The notes: generated from the sequence alone by a model not told the origin. Positions 37,241-46,639 are shown, counted from the stretch's first letter. The stretch: DNA of 64,000 bases from Desulfosarcina sp. OttesenSCG-928-A07 (GCA_030267325.1 JAJDJS010000002.1:62001-126000); one strand, 5' to 3'. Numbers and translations: made by a program.

Positions 37241-38545
37241 TCAACCTTTCGGGGGCAAATCAACTCCCGACAAAATCCGGTTCATGTTCCGGACCGCGCA
37301 CATCTCGCCGCACATGGAACAGGTGTCGGTATGTTCGGGCGGCGCGGTGTTTCGATAGTGGCGGGCGATTTCCGGGTCCATGGCCAGATTGAACTGGGCT
37401 TCCCAGTCAAGGGCTGCACGGGCTGTGGACATGGCATCGTCCCACTGGCGGGCGCCGGGGACGCCTTTGGCAATGTCGGCGGCGTGGGCGGCAATCCGGG
37501 AAGCGATGATGCCGACCTTCATGTCATTGTGGTCCGGCAGGCGAAGGTGTTCGGCGGGCGTTACATAGCAGAGAAAGTCCGCGCCATTTGCCGCCGCAAT
37601 GGCCCCGCCGATGGCGCTGGTGATATGATCATAGCCCGGCGCCACATCCGTCACCAGAGGGCCCAGCACATAAAAGGGCGCGCCGTGGCAGAGCCGTTTT
37701 TCCAGCATCATGTTTCCGGCAATCTCATCCATGGCCATGTGGCCGGGACCCTCAATCATCACCTGGACGTTTTGCTCCCAGGCCCGCCGGGTCAGTTCTC
37801 CCAGGGTGATGAGCTCCTCCACCTGACAGGCGTCGGTGGCATCATGCAGGCACCCCGGCCGGCATCCATCTCCCAGGCTTAAAGTCACATCGTGGCGCTG
37901 GCAGATGTCCAACAGCCGGTCGAAATCCGCATAAAACGGATTTTCCTGGTCATGAATCGCCATCCAGGCAAATATCAGGCTGCCGCCACGTGAAACAATG
38001 TGGGAGATCCGTTCCTGCCGGGAAATTTTTTCTGCTGCCCGGCGGTTGAGACCCGCATGAATGGTGAGAAAATCCACGCCGTCGGCGCAATGGCGCTCCA
38101 CCACGTCAAACATGTCGTCCGCCGTCAAGTCCTGAACCGATTTTCCGGCCCCACCCACCGCATCGTAAAGGGGAACGGTTCCGACCATGGCCGGAGACAG
38201 GGCCACCAGTTCTTTTCTGAAGGCACGGGTATTTCCGTAACAGGAAAGATCCATGATGGCATCGGCTTTAAGGGACAGGGCCAGGCGGGCTTTGTCCAGT
38301 TCCAGGGAAGGATTGGAACAATCTTTTGAAATTCCCAGATTCACATTGATTTTGGTCCGCAATCCCCGGCCGATCCCCTCGGGGTCAAGGCTCACGTGGG
38401 CTTTGTTGGCCGGAATAATCACACTGCCGTCCGACATTCGCTGAAGCAAGGTTTCCAGGGCGATCTTTTCCTTTTCCGCAACAACTTTCATCTGCTCGGT
38501 AATCATTCCCTTTCGGGCCGCATCCATCTGGGTGGTATAAGACAT
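37241..38545 (-). CDS. thiC: Phosphomethylpyrimidine synthase ThiC
   Basis: 434-aa radical-SAM-type enzyme converting aminoimidazole ribotide to hydroxymethylpyrimidine phosphate for thiamine. The Fe-S motif CSMCGEMC lies near the C-terminus, with [25 protein letters not shown] and [15 protein letters not shown] upstream. It is the shorter form without the plant/E. coli N-terminal extension. ThiC-like BzaF (B12 lower-ligand synthesis) was considered, but a TPP riboswitch upstream assigns it to thiamine. RBS GTGGAGGAAA precedes the ATG. Confidence 0.94.
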   Translation of the reverse strand: MSYTTQMDAARKGMITEQMKVVAEKEKIALETLLQRMSDGSVIIPANKAHVSLDPEGIGRGLRTKINVNLGISKDCSNPSLELDKARLALSLKADAIMDLSCYGNTRAFRKELVALSPAMVGTVPLYDAVGGAGKSVQDLTADDMFDVVERHCADGVDFLTIHAGLNRRAAEKISRQERISHIVSRGGSLIFAWMAIHDQENPFYADFDRLLDICQRHDVTLSLGDGCRPGCLHDATDACQVEELITLGELTRRAWEQNVQVMIEGPGHMAMDEIAGNMMLEKRLCHGAPFYVLGPLVTDVAPGYDHITSAIGGAIAAANGADFLCYVTPAEHLRLPDHNDMKVGIIASRIAAHAADIAKGVPGARQWDDAMSTARAALDWEAQFNLAMDPEIARHYRNTAPPEHTDTCSMCGEMCAVRNMNRILSGVDLPPKG

Positions 38546-38560
38546 AAGATTTCCTCCACT

Positions 38561-38583
38561 AAAAAACCCGCCAAAGGGCGGGC
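38561..38583 (-). terminator. TPP-riboswitch terminator
   Basis: On the minus strand GCCCGCC-CTTT-GGCGGGTTTTTT forms a 6-7 bp hairpin with a six-T tail. It lies between the TPP aptamer and the thiC RBS, so ligand-controlled transcription termination is expected. Confidence 0.88.
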
Positions 38584-38614
38584 AGTATCAGAAAATCGGC
38601 ATGGGTTTTTCTGT

Positions 38615-38712
38615 ATGGGCGCGCTTCCTTCGGCAGCATGATCTGCATCAGGTTCAAAGGGTCGGCGCAACCCCGCGCCATCTCAGCCGCGCAACCCGCG
38701 GCTCCCCCGGCA
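38615..38712 (-). ncRNA. TPP riboswitch (THI element)
   Basis: Minus-strand sequence contains the invariant parts: GGCTGAGATGG, CGACCCTTTGAACCTGAT, and CATGCTGCCGAAGGAAG, between GC-rich closing stems (GGGGGAGCC at the 5' side). It lies about 70 bases upstream of thiC. Thiamine pyrophosphate binding should favour the following terminator. Confidence 0.95.
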
Positions 38713-38864
38713 ATATTCTGTATGCCTTCCTTAAGAACAGGGAAAAAGAAAGTCAATATTCGATTTGCACCAGGGCAATGGTTTGAAAAAAATAAAAATT
38801 TCTCTTTATGTCCAGCACCTCCGCGCAAGCGGGGCCAGAAGATAAAAAGGCATCGGCACTGTTC

Positions 38865-39857
38865 TCAGGAGAAAAAGCCAATGACGGGAAACAGAAGATA
38901 TCCGATGTAGACCAGATAAAGGGAAATGGTGAACCCGCCCTCAGATTTTCCCATCATTCGGGTATTTCCGGCAAAGAGAAACACAAACAGCATGAAACTG
39001 GCAAGGGTCAGCATTCCCATATCGCCGTAGGCAAGGGGAGAAATGGCGATGGGACGAATCAGGGCGCTGACGCCCAGAACAAAAAAAATATTGAAAAAAA
39101 CCGCGCCGGAAACCGTTCCCACCACAATTTCCGTAAACCCGCGTCGGGCCGCCGCAATACAGGTGGCAAGTTGCGGAAGAGCGGTACCCAGAGCAATCAC
39201 GGTCATCCCCATCACCCTTTCGGAGATCCCCATCAGTTTGGCCAGACTTGCCCCGCTGTCCACGATGAAGCGCGATCCCACCGCAAGGCAAAGACAACCG
39301 AAAAGTCCTTTAAGGACCACCACAAAAATAACAGGGGAGTTATGGTTGACCGGCTCGGGCACGTTTTTTACGCCGCTGTTCACCGACCCCGCAAATGAGA
39401 TGACTCGCCCGCTGAAGATGCAAAAAAAACACAAGAGGATGAGACCATCCGACCGGCTGATCACAGAAAAAAAAGCATGGTCCAGAAACGCGTCGCTGAC
39501 CACGATCCAGAGGATGCCGGCTGCGATGAGAATAAAGAGAATGCCGCTGCGGATGGTTTTTCGGTATAGATAGATGGGACAAAAAAGCGCCGCCACGCCC
39601 GGCACAAGGAGAAGACTGGCAATGCTGCTGCCCACGGCGTTTCCCAGTACGATTTCCGTATTGCCGGAGATACTCGCGGAAATGCCCACAAAAAGTTCCG
39701 GAACCGAGGTACCGAACCCCATGACCACAAATCCGATGGTCAGGGGGGAAAATCCGGTACGGCGGGCTATTCGGGCGGCATTGGTAACAAAAAAATCAGT
39801 TCCCCGGATGAGAAGGAAAAAGCCCGTCGCAAAAAAAACAAGGGGAAGAACGGTCAT
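38865..39857 (-). CDS. Calcium/sodium antiporter (CaCA family)
   Basis: 330-aa membrane protein with about 10 hydrophobic segments and the two alpha-repeats: VMGFGTSVPELFVGISASIS with GNAVGSSIAS, and VIALGTALPQLATCIAA with GTVSGAVFFNI. This is the YrbG-like K-independent exchanger layout. The second repeat has ALPQL where SxPEL is usual, so one ion-site Glu is replaced by Gln. The start at 39857 has GGAGCAGG upstream and overlaps the stop of a 51-codon ORF (ATGA). It exports Ca2+ or a related ion in exchange for Na+ or H+. Confidence 0.88.
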   Translation of the reverse strand: MTVLPLVFFATGFFLLIRGTDFFVTNAARIARRTGFSPLTIGFVVMGFGTSVPELFVGISASISGNTEIVLGNAVGSSIASLLLVPGVAALFCPIYLYRKTIRSGILFILIAAGILWIVVSDAFLDHAFFSVISRSDGLILLCFFCIFSGRVISFAGSVNSGVKNVPEPVNHNSPVIFVVVLKGLFGCLCLAVGSRFIVDSGASLAKLMGISERVMGMTVIALGTALPQLATCIAAARRGFTEIVVGTVSGAVFFNIFFVLGVSALIRPIAISPLAYGDMGMLTLASFMLFVFLFAGNTRMMGKSEGGFTISLYLVYIGYLLFPVIGFFS

Positions 39858-40009
39858 GAACCTGCTCCAAGATACTGGGAGAGGGTCGATTCCACATGAA
39901 AAAAAACATCGGTTGTCTTTTTTACCGTACCGCCCAGTCCGGCCACATACCGGACAGCGTTTTCCCAATGTCTGGAATCATCTGCTGAAATGAGAATTTT
40001 TTTCTCCAC
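39854..40009 (-). CDS. 51-aa UspA-like N-terminal stub, coupled to the exchanger
   Basis: GTG at 40009 with AAAGGAG 7 bases upstream begins (M)EKKILISADDSRHWENAV, the first strand-loop-helix of universal stress proteins (KILVAxDxSxxxxxAV). After 51 codons the stop overlaps the antiporter start. Full UspA domains are about 140 aa, so this is a stub, either a degraded gene or a short coupled leader protein. The strong RBS suggests it is still translated. The track shows it only inside a longer ORF. Confidence 0.55.
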   Translation of the reverse strand: MEKKILISADDSRHWENAVRYVAGLGGTVKKTTDVFFHVESTLSQYLGAGS

Positions 40010-40296
40010 GAGGCGACTCCTTTCGGGTATTGGGAAGATGCCGCTGACACATGCAAGGCACTCCCACCTGTCCATTGCCGCGCCTGATCTCCTTTTTGGG
40101 GATCAGACACGATTGTCAGGCTTGCCATTGTATACAAAATCGAGATAATTATCGACAGCGGAATGAACCCGAAATGTCAGGGGACGCCCGCATGTCCCAA
40201 ACCTTTAAATAAACCGCTCCGACCGCTTCATAGACACGCTTGCCCTGGCCCGCCTGCGCGGGCTCCGGGGTAAATCCGGAAAGGTCTGAAGAACTG

Positions 40297-43002
40297 ATGA
40301 ACGCTTGGAAAAAATGGGCATGGGCGATGGCAGGGCTTTTGACGGTGGCCCTGATCGTGGTTGTGCTGAAATTTATGGTGATTGATGTTCTGGTGGACTG
40401 GTGGTGGTTCCGATCCCAGAATCTCGAAATATATTTTATTTTGAGAAAAGCCCACCGGTACATCGTTTTTATATTTTTCACCATTGTCTTTACCGTGGTC
40501 TTTGCCGTCAATTTCTGGATCGCGTCCCGGTTCATCGGATTCATCAACCAGAAAAAAAACGGAGAAAAACGGCGGGATTTGATCCGGCTCCTTCATCGGG
40601 AAACCATGCGGCTGTACCGCCCCTTATCCCTTCTCATGGCCTTTCCCGTGGCCATTACCATGTTTCAGAACTGGGAAGCGGCCCTGATGTTTCTTTTTGG
40701 CGAGGCCAGCGGTGTGACAGATCCTGTTCTGGGAAAGGATATCAGCTTTTATCTGTTCCGCCTGCCGGTCTACCACATGCTCCAGCAGGGGGTCCTGTTG
40801 GTTTCCATCATCCTGCTCATCGGCGTTTCTTTTCTCTACTGGTACGCGCACCGCCTGCTTGCCGCAGAAGACCAGGCCCTGCCCCGGGGCGCCCGGATCC
40901 ATATCAGCATTCTGGGGCTTGCGACCGTGATGATCTTGTGCTGGGGGATTTTGCTGGAACGCTTTGACATGCTTTACACCGCAACCAATGCCCCTGTTTT
41001 TTTCGGGCCCGGATATGCGGAAATGCGGGTGATTCTCCCCTTTATCTGGCTCAGCGTAATTTTTTTGATGGCCACGGGAATCGCCCTGATCTACAGCGCC
41101 AACCGGAAAACCGGATGGCGGTTTGTGTTCATCTTCGGTCTGTTTTTTGTAATGAGTTTTATTGCCAAAAACGCGGATTTTTTTGCGCAGAACATCCGGA
41201 CCTATATTGTGATGCCCAATCAGATGGCCCGGGAACGCAATTATATTGAGGCCCACATGCGGGCAACCCTTTCGGCCTTTGGCCTGGATCAGGTAAAACC
41301 CATTGAGTTTAAGCCCAAACCCGTCACTGACTTTGATTCCACGGCCCCTGATCTTGTCCGCAGACTCCAGAACATCCCGGTATGGGACCGTGAAATGCTG
41401 AGCGGTATTTATGAAGAGATCCAGGGAATCCGGACCTATTACACCTTTCCGGCCATCAATGTGGACCGATACGGGGTGGAAGACCGGTACCGCCAGGTTT
41501 ATATCGGCGCCAGGGAAGTGGATCCTGAGCGGCTTCCCAAGTCAGCCCAGACCTGGATCAATATCCACCTTCAATACACCCACGGTCAGGGCGTGGCCAT
41601 GACGCCGGCGGCCCAGGCCGGTGATGAATTCATGACCTGGTTCATCAGGGATGTGCCGCCCCGGTCCGATTACGGCCTGACCATCAAACAAAGCGGCATC
41701 TACTACGGCCTGGGCGGCAAACACTATGTGATCGCCCCCAATGATACCGGTGAAATCGGACACCCCCTGGCCGAAGGGGACGCCATTGTCCATTATGACG
41801 GAACCGGCGGGATTCCCATGGGCTCGCTCTTGAAGAAATGGTTCCTGGCCACCTATTTTGACGACCACGACATCTTTTTCACCACCAAGACCCATTCCCG
41901 GAGCCGACTTTTGTTCCGGCGCAACATCATGGAACAGGCCAATCACATCACTCCCTTTTTCCGCCTGGATCCGGAGCCGTATGTGGTCACGACCCAAGAG
42001 GGCATTTTCTGGATCCAGGACGCCTACACCACATCCACCCATTATCCCCTGGTGGAGCAGGTGGAAGAAGGGTTCAACTACATTCGAAATTCCGTCAAAA
42101 TCGTTACCGATGCATATAACGGAACGATTTCCTATTATGCGGCGGACCTTTCCGATCCGGTGTTAAAGGCCTACCGCCGGATGTATCCCGGCCTGATCAA
42201 GCCCCTGGAGAGCCTGCCAGCGGAGCTCCGCCAACATATCCGCTATCCCAGGGATCTGTTTCGTATTCAGGCCCATGTCTATGCCAAATACCACCCCCAG
42301 GCACCCGAACAATTCTACCGGCAGGAAGATTTCTGGGCCATTTCGAAAGTCCCTTCAGACCAGGAACTTGTTCCAGCCAATCCCTACTATCTGACCCTGG
42401 ACCTGCTGGAGCCGGGAAAACAGGATTTTCTTCTTTTTGTTCCCCTGTCACCCTTTGGCCGGGACAATTTGCGGGCCCTGATGGTTGCCGGATGCGATGG
42501 CGACAATTATGGAAAGCTTTTTGTCTACAACTTTTCCCAGGAACAGCACGTCTACGGGCCGGCCCAGGTCAACGCGGTGATCAATCAGGACATCAACATT
42601 GCCCAGCAGTTTACCTTGTGGGGACAGCGGGGGGCTGAAGTGGTTCTGGGAAACATGATCATCGAGCCCTCCCAGGGAAATTTGCTTTACATCCAGCCGG
42701 TTTATCTGCGGGAGTCCGGGCCCATCCAGATTCCGGAGCTGAAACGGCTGATCATGGCTGTTGACGGCGCCGTGGTCATGGCGGCGAGCCTGGAGGAAGC
42801 AGCTGTTAAACTGGAGGCTGAACTGTCACGAAAACGGCTTCGCCAGCAGCAGGTTTTCCCGTCACCCCAGGAGGTCCCGGGCCTGGAATTACCGGGTCCT
42901 GAATTACTGGAAACAAAGGCGCCGGTACCCCCGACATCTGAAACCGGAACACCGGACCCCGGTGATATGACGGAGCCAGAAAAGGAAACAACAGGCCCGT
43001 AG
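40297..43002 (+). CDS. UPF0182 family membrane protein
   Basis: 901-aa protein. About seven transmembrane helices fill residues 1-310, with DVLVDWWWFRSQNLEIYF and GKDISFYLFRLPVYHMLQQ, typical UPF0182 motifs. A large domain follows (about 310-850; YIEAHMRATLSAFGLDQV, VMPNQMARERN, ARYLLFRRNIM-type segment SRLLFRRNIMEQANHITPF), probably outside the cytoplasm, then a Pro/Thr/Glu-rich tail. The start at 40297 is chosen because the family begins just before the first helix. Function is unknown. Monocistronic, convergent with uppP. Confidence 0.9.
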   Translation: MNAWKKWAWAMAGLLTVALIVVVLKFMVIDVLVDWWWFRSQNLEIYFILRKAHRYIVFIFFTIVFTVVFAVNFWIASRFIGFINQKKNGEKRRDLIRLLHRETMRLYRPLSLLMAFPVAITMFQNWEAALMFLFGEASGVTDPVLGKDISFYLFRLPVYHMLQQGVLLVSIILLIGVSFLYWYAHRLLAAEDQALPRGARIHISILGLATVMILCWGILLERFDMLYTATNAPVFFGPGYAEMRVILPFIWLSVIFLMATGIALIYSANRKTGWRFVFIFGLFFVMSFIAKNADFFAQNIRTYIVMPNQMARERNYIEAHMRATLSAFGLDQVKPIEFKPKPVTDFDSTAPDLVRRLQNIPVWDREMLSGIYEEIQGIRTYYTFPAINVDRYGVEDRYRQVYIGAREVDPERLPKSAQTWINIHLQYTHGQGVAMTPAAQAGDEFMTWFIRDVPPRSDYGLTIKQSGIYYGLGGKHYVIAPNDTGEIGHPLAEGDAIVHYDGTGGIPMGSLLKKWFLATYFDDHDIFFTTKTHSRSRLLFRRNIMEQANHITPFFRLDPEPYVVTTQEGIFWIQDAYTTSTHYPLVEQVEEGFNYIRNSVKIVTDAYNGTISYYAADLSDPVLKAYRRMYPGLIKPLESLPAELRQHIRYPRDLFRIQAHVYAKYHPQAPEQFYRQEDFWAISKVPSDQELVPANPYYLTLDLLEPGKQDFLLFVPLSPFGRDNLRALMVAGCDGDNYGKLFVYNFSQEQHVYGPAQVNAVINQDINIAQQFTLWGQRGAEVVLGNMIIEPSQGNLLYIQPVYLRESGPIQIPELKRLIMAVDGAVVMAASLEEAAVKLEAELSRKRLRQQQVFPSPQEVPGLELPGPELLETKAPVPPTSETGTPDPGDMTEPEKETTGP

Positions 43003-43078
43003 CGGACGGATTTTCATTATGGGTGGAGTGAGATCTTGGCCGCGTGAAAGAAACCGCCATGGAAGGAAAAACCCTGCT

Positions 43079-43912
43079 TCATCGCCCTGCCCAGGAAACC
43101 ACCAGGGTCACCAGCCCCGCCAGCCAGCAATAGGGGGCAAACCAGTACAATCGTCCCCGGCTCACCACCCGCAGCAGGACGACAAGTGCCAGCCAGCCCA
43201 CAATAGCGGCAACCACCGAGCCCAGAAGAAGCGCTTTGATTGAAATGGTCGTCTCCAGTTCCGGTGACACCAGCCCCAGCACCAGTGCGCCCAGAATAGC
43301 CGGAATGGAAAGCAAAAATGAGTAACGCCCGGCCGCTTCGCGGTCTACGCCCAGAAACAGGGCAGCGGAAATAGTGGATCCGGAACGGGAAATGCCCGGA
43401 ATAATGGCCATCCCCTGCACCACACCGATCACCACGGCATCTTTGAGGGTCATCTGAAGGACAGGACGGCCCTGTTTTTGAACCCGGCGGGTCATCCAGA
43501 GCAGGGCACCGGTGAGTATCAGCATCCCCCCCACCAGCATGGGCGAGGCAAACAACTGGTGGACCCGATCCTTGAAGAGAATTCCCAAAATACCCGTGGG
43601 AATACTGCCCGTCACAATACACACCGCCATGCGAAACGCCGGATCTGTCTGCCAGAGGAGCGAGAGGCTTCCTGCTTTTTTGAGCCGTGCAGGCAGGGTG
43701 ATCAGGGTTGTGAGAAGTTCCATAATTTCCCGGAAAAAAACAACCACCACCGCCAGAAGGGTTCCACCGTGAAGGCAGATGTCGAAGAACAGTGCCGGCT
43801 CTTCAATACCAAAAAGATGTTGGAAAAGGACCAGGTGGCCCGAACTGCTGACCGGCAGAAATTCCGTCAGCCCCTGGACCGCCCCCAGAATCATGGCTTC
43901 AAGGGTATTCAC
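43079..43912 (-). CDS. uppP: Undecaprenyl-diphosphate phosphatase (BacA/UppP)
   Basis: 277-aa membrane enzyme that recycles undecaprenyl pyrophosphate to the monophosphate carrier for peptidoglycan and other polymers. Motifs are GAVQGLTEFLPVSSSGHLVL at the N-terminus and the second site GVVQGMAIIPGISRSGSTIS. About eight hydrophobic segments. Length and motif set are normal. Overexpression of the family gives bacitracin resistance. Alone, convergent with the UPF0182 gene. Confidence 0.95.
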   Translation of the reverse strand: MNTLEAMILGAVQGLTEFLPVSSSGHLVLFQHLFGIEEPALFFDICLHGGTLLAVVVVFFREIMELLTTLITLPARLKKAGSLSLLWQTDPAFRMAVCIVTGSIPTGILGILFKDRVHQLFASPMLVGGMLILTGALLWMTRRVQKQGRPVLQMTLKDAVVIGVVQGMAIIPGISRSGSTISAALFLGVDREAAGRYSFLLSIPAILGALVLGLVSPELETTISIKALLLGSVVAAIVGWLALVVLLRVVSRGRLYWFAPYCWLAGLVTLVVSWAGR

Positions 43913-44213
43913 CGAAAAAACTCCGTGGGTATGAAATGGAAGGGTTTGAATTCGCGGCGGTTACCGTATACCGCCGGGATGCGGTTGGCAAGTATCATGT
44001 GCGGTTTTTCCAAAGGGCATGGACAGCCGGGTTCAATTTTTTATATTCTCACGCCATAAGATCAAAAAAGCCCAAACCCAAATACGACGCGCATCGGTTT
44101 TCAGCAAAAGGTGGCGGGTTTTGTTTGTCTTTCCGGATGAAACCAGGCAATGTTGCGGAATGCGGCTGTCTTTCTGATGCTTTTTATTTCTTTCACACAG
44201 GAAAGGTTTTTAC
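43913..44213. other. Intergenic region between divergent uppP and rubrerythrin
   Basis: 301 bases separating divergent genes, presumably carrying both promoters. No ORF with recognisable protein sequence, no repeat copy, and no clear operator was seen. Confidence 0.5.
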
Positions 44214-44729
44214 ATGAAGCCCAAAACAAAAGAAAACATTGAAAAAGCGTTTATCGGTGAAGCAAAAGCCTATTTCCGGCTTCTGGCATATGCGGAAAAA
44301 GCCGCGGAAGAAGATATCCCGCAGGTTGCCCTCTTGTTCAGAGCCATTGCCGAAGCCGAGCGGGTTCACGCGACCCGGCACCTCAACCTGGTCAAGGATA
44401 TTGTGGTCAAGGACACGGACACCAATCTTGAGGAATCCTTTCAGCGGGAAAAAACCGTCAGTGAAATCGCCTATCCGGAGTTTCTCAAAGTCGCCGAAGA
44501 TGAGGGCGAAAAAGCCGCCGCCATGGTCTTTTCCTTTGCCCGGGATGCGGAAGAATACCACGCCAAACTCTATGACCGGGCCATCATGAACATGATCAAC
44601 AATAAAGTAAAGGAATACCACGTCTGTCAGGTCTGCGGCTATGTGACAGACCTCAAAATTCCGGACAAATGTCCCATCTGCGGCGCACCGCCGGAAAAAT
44701 TCAAGACCGTTTCGGATCAGGACGAATAA
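44214..44729 (+). CDS. Rubrerythrin
   Basis: 171-aa cytoplasmic non-haem diiron peroxidase that reduces H2O2 to water in anaerobes. A ferritin-like four-helix domain has Glu-rich ligand motifs (IGEAKAYFRLLAYAEKA, IAEAERVHATRHL, ARDAEEYHAKLYD). The C-terminal rubredoxin-type site is CQVCGYVTDLKIPDKCPICG. RBS AGGAAAGG precedes the ATG. It overlaps the convergent rsmG-fusion gene by 13 bases at the 3' ends. It supports an anaerobic lifestyle for the host. Confidence 0.95.
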   Translation: MKPKTKENIEKAFIGEAKAYFRLLAYAEKAAEEDIPQVALLFRAIAEAERVHATRHLNLVKDIVVKDTDTNLEESFQREKTVSEIAYPEFLKVAEDEGEKAAAMVFSFARDAEEYHAKLYDRAIMNMINNKVKEYHVCQVCGYVTDLKIPDKCPICGAPPEKFKTVSDQDE

Positions 44730-46201
44730 AACGATGTGCCCCGCCGCCACTCATAAAGGGCGATTGCCGCAGCCACCGCCGCATTGAGGGATTCCACGGC
44801 ACCGGCCATGGGGATGGCCACGGCCCGGGTCTGAAGATGGGCCGGCACGCCAGGCCCTTCCATACCGGCCAAGAGACAGAAGCGGTCCGGAAATGAAAAT
44901 CCCGAAAGCGGCGATCCGGTGGCGGACAGGGTGACAAGGGGCAGGGTATCCGGCAGATCCTGAAGAGAGGGACCAGCAAAAAGCCGCGCCGTAAAAACAG
45001 TTCCGGCAGACGTACGAATGGCCTTGGGATGAAAAGGATTGGCACTTTCGGAAAGCAATACCACGCGGTCCACATCAAAGGCCGCAGCGCATCGAATCAC
45101 CGCGCCCACATTTTCCGGATCCTGGAACGGAATCAACAGGGTACAGCCGGAAAGGGCGGCGTCAGCTGCCTGCCAAACCGAAAGGGCCGGGACGTCAAAC
45201 AAAAGCAGGGGCGTTCGGGTGCCGAAAAGATCCAGCGCTTCGAACAGCTCCGGCGCCAGTTGCAGCCAAGTCATGTCCGGCGGCGCATCCGGTGGCGGCG
45301 GATGGTGTTCCCCACGAGTAATCCAGGCTGCACATCGGCCGGGATGCCGGGTGAGGGCGTCGGTCACCAGCCGGTTTCCGCAGATCAATGTTTTTTCCGC
45401 TTTTTTAACGCCGCGGCCGGTGAGGAGTTTTTTCAGATCCCGGAATATCGGATTGGTACTGCTTTCAATGAGCCGGGTTCGGCGCCAGGGAAAAGATGCC
45501 GCACCAGTCTGGCAAGACGGCGCGGACAGACGGCGATAACACACCAGCCGGCGCTGGTGCGGGGTTTGGGGAATGGCGTAGGCCATATCGGCGGAAAGAC
45601 TGTATTCACCTGAAAACCGGACTGCCGCATCTTCTATTTCCGCGTCACAATGGGGGCCTTTCATAAATACGGCGATCCCGCCCTGAACCAGACATCCGGA
45701 AATCCGGTCCAAGGTATCGGCAATGTTTTCCACAGCCCGGGTGATCACCCCGTTTACCGGTCGGTCAAAATCCGGTGCAATGCCTCGCCCGATAATTTCC
45801 ACATCGGACAGACCCAGGGCATCCACGGCTGTTCGGAGAAAGTCAACCCGGGCTTTCCGGCTTTCAGCCAACAGAAGGTGCAGTTCCGGCCGGAATATTT
45901 TAAGGGGAATACCGGGCATGCCTGGACCCGTGCCCAGATCCATCAGGGGCGAGGGAAGCTGGGTCTGAAGCGCCGGCAGCATGGAATCCGCGTAGAGTTT
46001 GTGCACCATATTATCAAAGTTGTGTATCCGGGTGAGATTCAACTCAGCATCATATTGCCGCAGCAGCTGGTGATACGTCCACAGGGCGGAAAGCTGGCCG
46101 GCGGAAAGATGAATTCCGCAGCGCCGGAGCAGCAAATTCATCCGATCTGGTCCGGGTGCGTCAGGGGATGCGGAAGCAGGCGGAAAGGGGTTGGCGTTCA
46201 C
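44717..46201 (-). CDS. rsmG: RsmG-SpoU fusion: 16S rRNA m7G527 methyltransferase plus TrmH-type 2'-O-methyltransferase
   Basis: 494-aa single ORF with two RNA methyltransferase domains. Residues about 20-225 are RsmG: LNLTRIHNFDNMVHKLYADS and the SAM motif LMDLGTGPGMPGIPLKI. Residues about 240-494 are a SpoU/TrmH SPOUT domain: IESSTNPIFRDLKKLL, then motifs PFQDPENVGAVIRCAAAFD, LLAGMEGPGVP and IPMAGAVESLNAAVAAAIAL, the trefoil-knot SAM site. RsmG alone is about 210 aa. The start is GTG at 46201 (or Met21). A MITE-like repeat ends 17 bases upstream. The fusion is unbroken in the sequence given. Confidence 0.88.
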   Translation of the reverse strand: MNANPFPPASASPDAPGPDRMNLLLRRCGIHLSAGQLSALWTYHQLLRQYDAELNLTRIHNFDNMVHKLYADSMLPALQTQLPSPLMDLGTGPGMPGIPLKIFRPELHLLLAESRKARVDFLRTAVDALGLSDVEIIGRGIAPDFDRPVNGVITRAVENIADTLDRISGCLVQGGIAVFMKGPHCDAEIEDAAVRFSGEYSLSADMAYAIPQTPHQRRLVCYRRLSAPSCQTGAASFPWRRTRLIESSTNPIFRDLKKLLTGRGVKKAEKTLICGNRLVTDALTRHPGRCAAWITRGEHHPPPPDAPPDMTWLQLAPELFEALDLFGTRTPLLLFDVPALSVWQAADAALSGCTLLIPFQDPENVGAVIRCAAAFDVDRVVLLSESANPFHPKAIRTSAGTVFTARLFAGPSLQDLPDTLPLVTLSATGSPLSGFSFPDRFCLLAGMEGPGVPAHLQTRAVAIPMAGAVESLNAAVAAAIALYEWRRGTSFYSS

Positions 46202-46218
46202 AGGGCAGGCTCCATGGC

Positions 46219-46337
46219 TTAGATCGTGTCACCTTAAAAAATATAACAATTTGAATTTCTTATAAACCAGAAAAGCCTGATCGCTTTGTTAATATCAAAA
46301 AATTTCAATTTGTTATGAGATAGCGACAACGATCTGA
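46219..46337. repeat. Second MITE-like repeat family, copy 1
   Basis: 119 bases. Left end TTAGATCGTGTCACCTTAAA, and ATAACAATTTGAATTT further in, are nearly mirrored by the right end (reverse complement TCAGATCGTTGTCGCTATCT, and ATAACAAATTGAAATTT). AT-rich, no ORF. Related sequence at 56350-56449. It occupies the region just upstream of the rsmG-fusion start. Confidence 0.65.
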
Positions 46338-46440
46338 CCGAATTTCGTGGAAACAGGCAAGTATCTCAATGAATCTTGCGGTTTTCCGGCCAGATGGGGT
46401 TGCGTGTCCGGATCGCGCCGGTTATAGATGAATCCGATCG

Positions 46441-46465
46441 GTGACGCAAGGGCGCGTCACTTTTT
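46441..46465 (+). terminator. Intrinsic terminator upstream of the fic-kilA-N genes
   Basis: GTGACGC and GCGTCAC pair over AAGGGC and are followed by TTTTT. No gene on the plus strand ends just before it, so it may be a leftover of a lost gene, the end of a small RNA, or an attenuator for the downstream fic gene. The surrounding 46338-46639 shows no recognisable gene. Confidence 0.6.
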
Positions 46466-46639
46466 CGGTGCGGTTTCCTTTCAGGAAGGTAAAAGCCTCT
46501 TCCCATTAAACAACAGATGCAGCCGAATCCATGGCCATCCTTTTCGATGAACTCACCTGCGGGACTTCCCCCAACGCCGCGGGTGACGAATGAACCAAAA
46601 AGATTGTTTTTGCGGTGATTACGTGGCATATTCTCCGCA

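Noticed and set aside
37241-38545. BzaF (B12 lower-ligand synthase) instead of ThiC
   Set aside because: The upstream regulator is a TPP riboswitch with terminator, not a cobalamin riboswitch.
46366-46629. 87-codon minus-strand ORF before fic
   Set aside because: No RBS or family signal, covers a terminator and non-coding-looking sequence.
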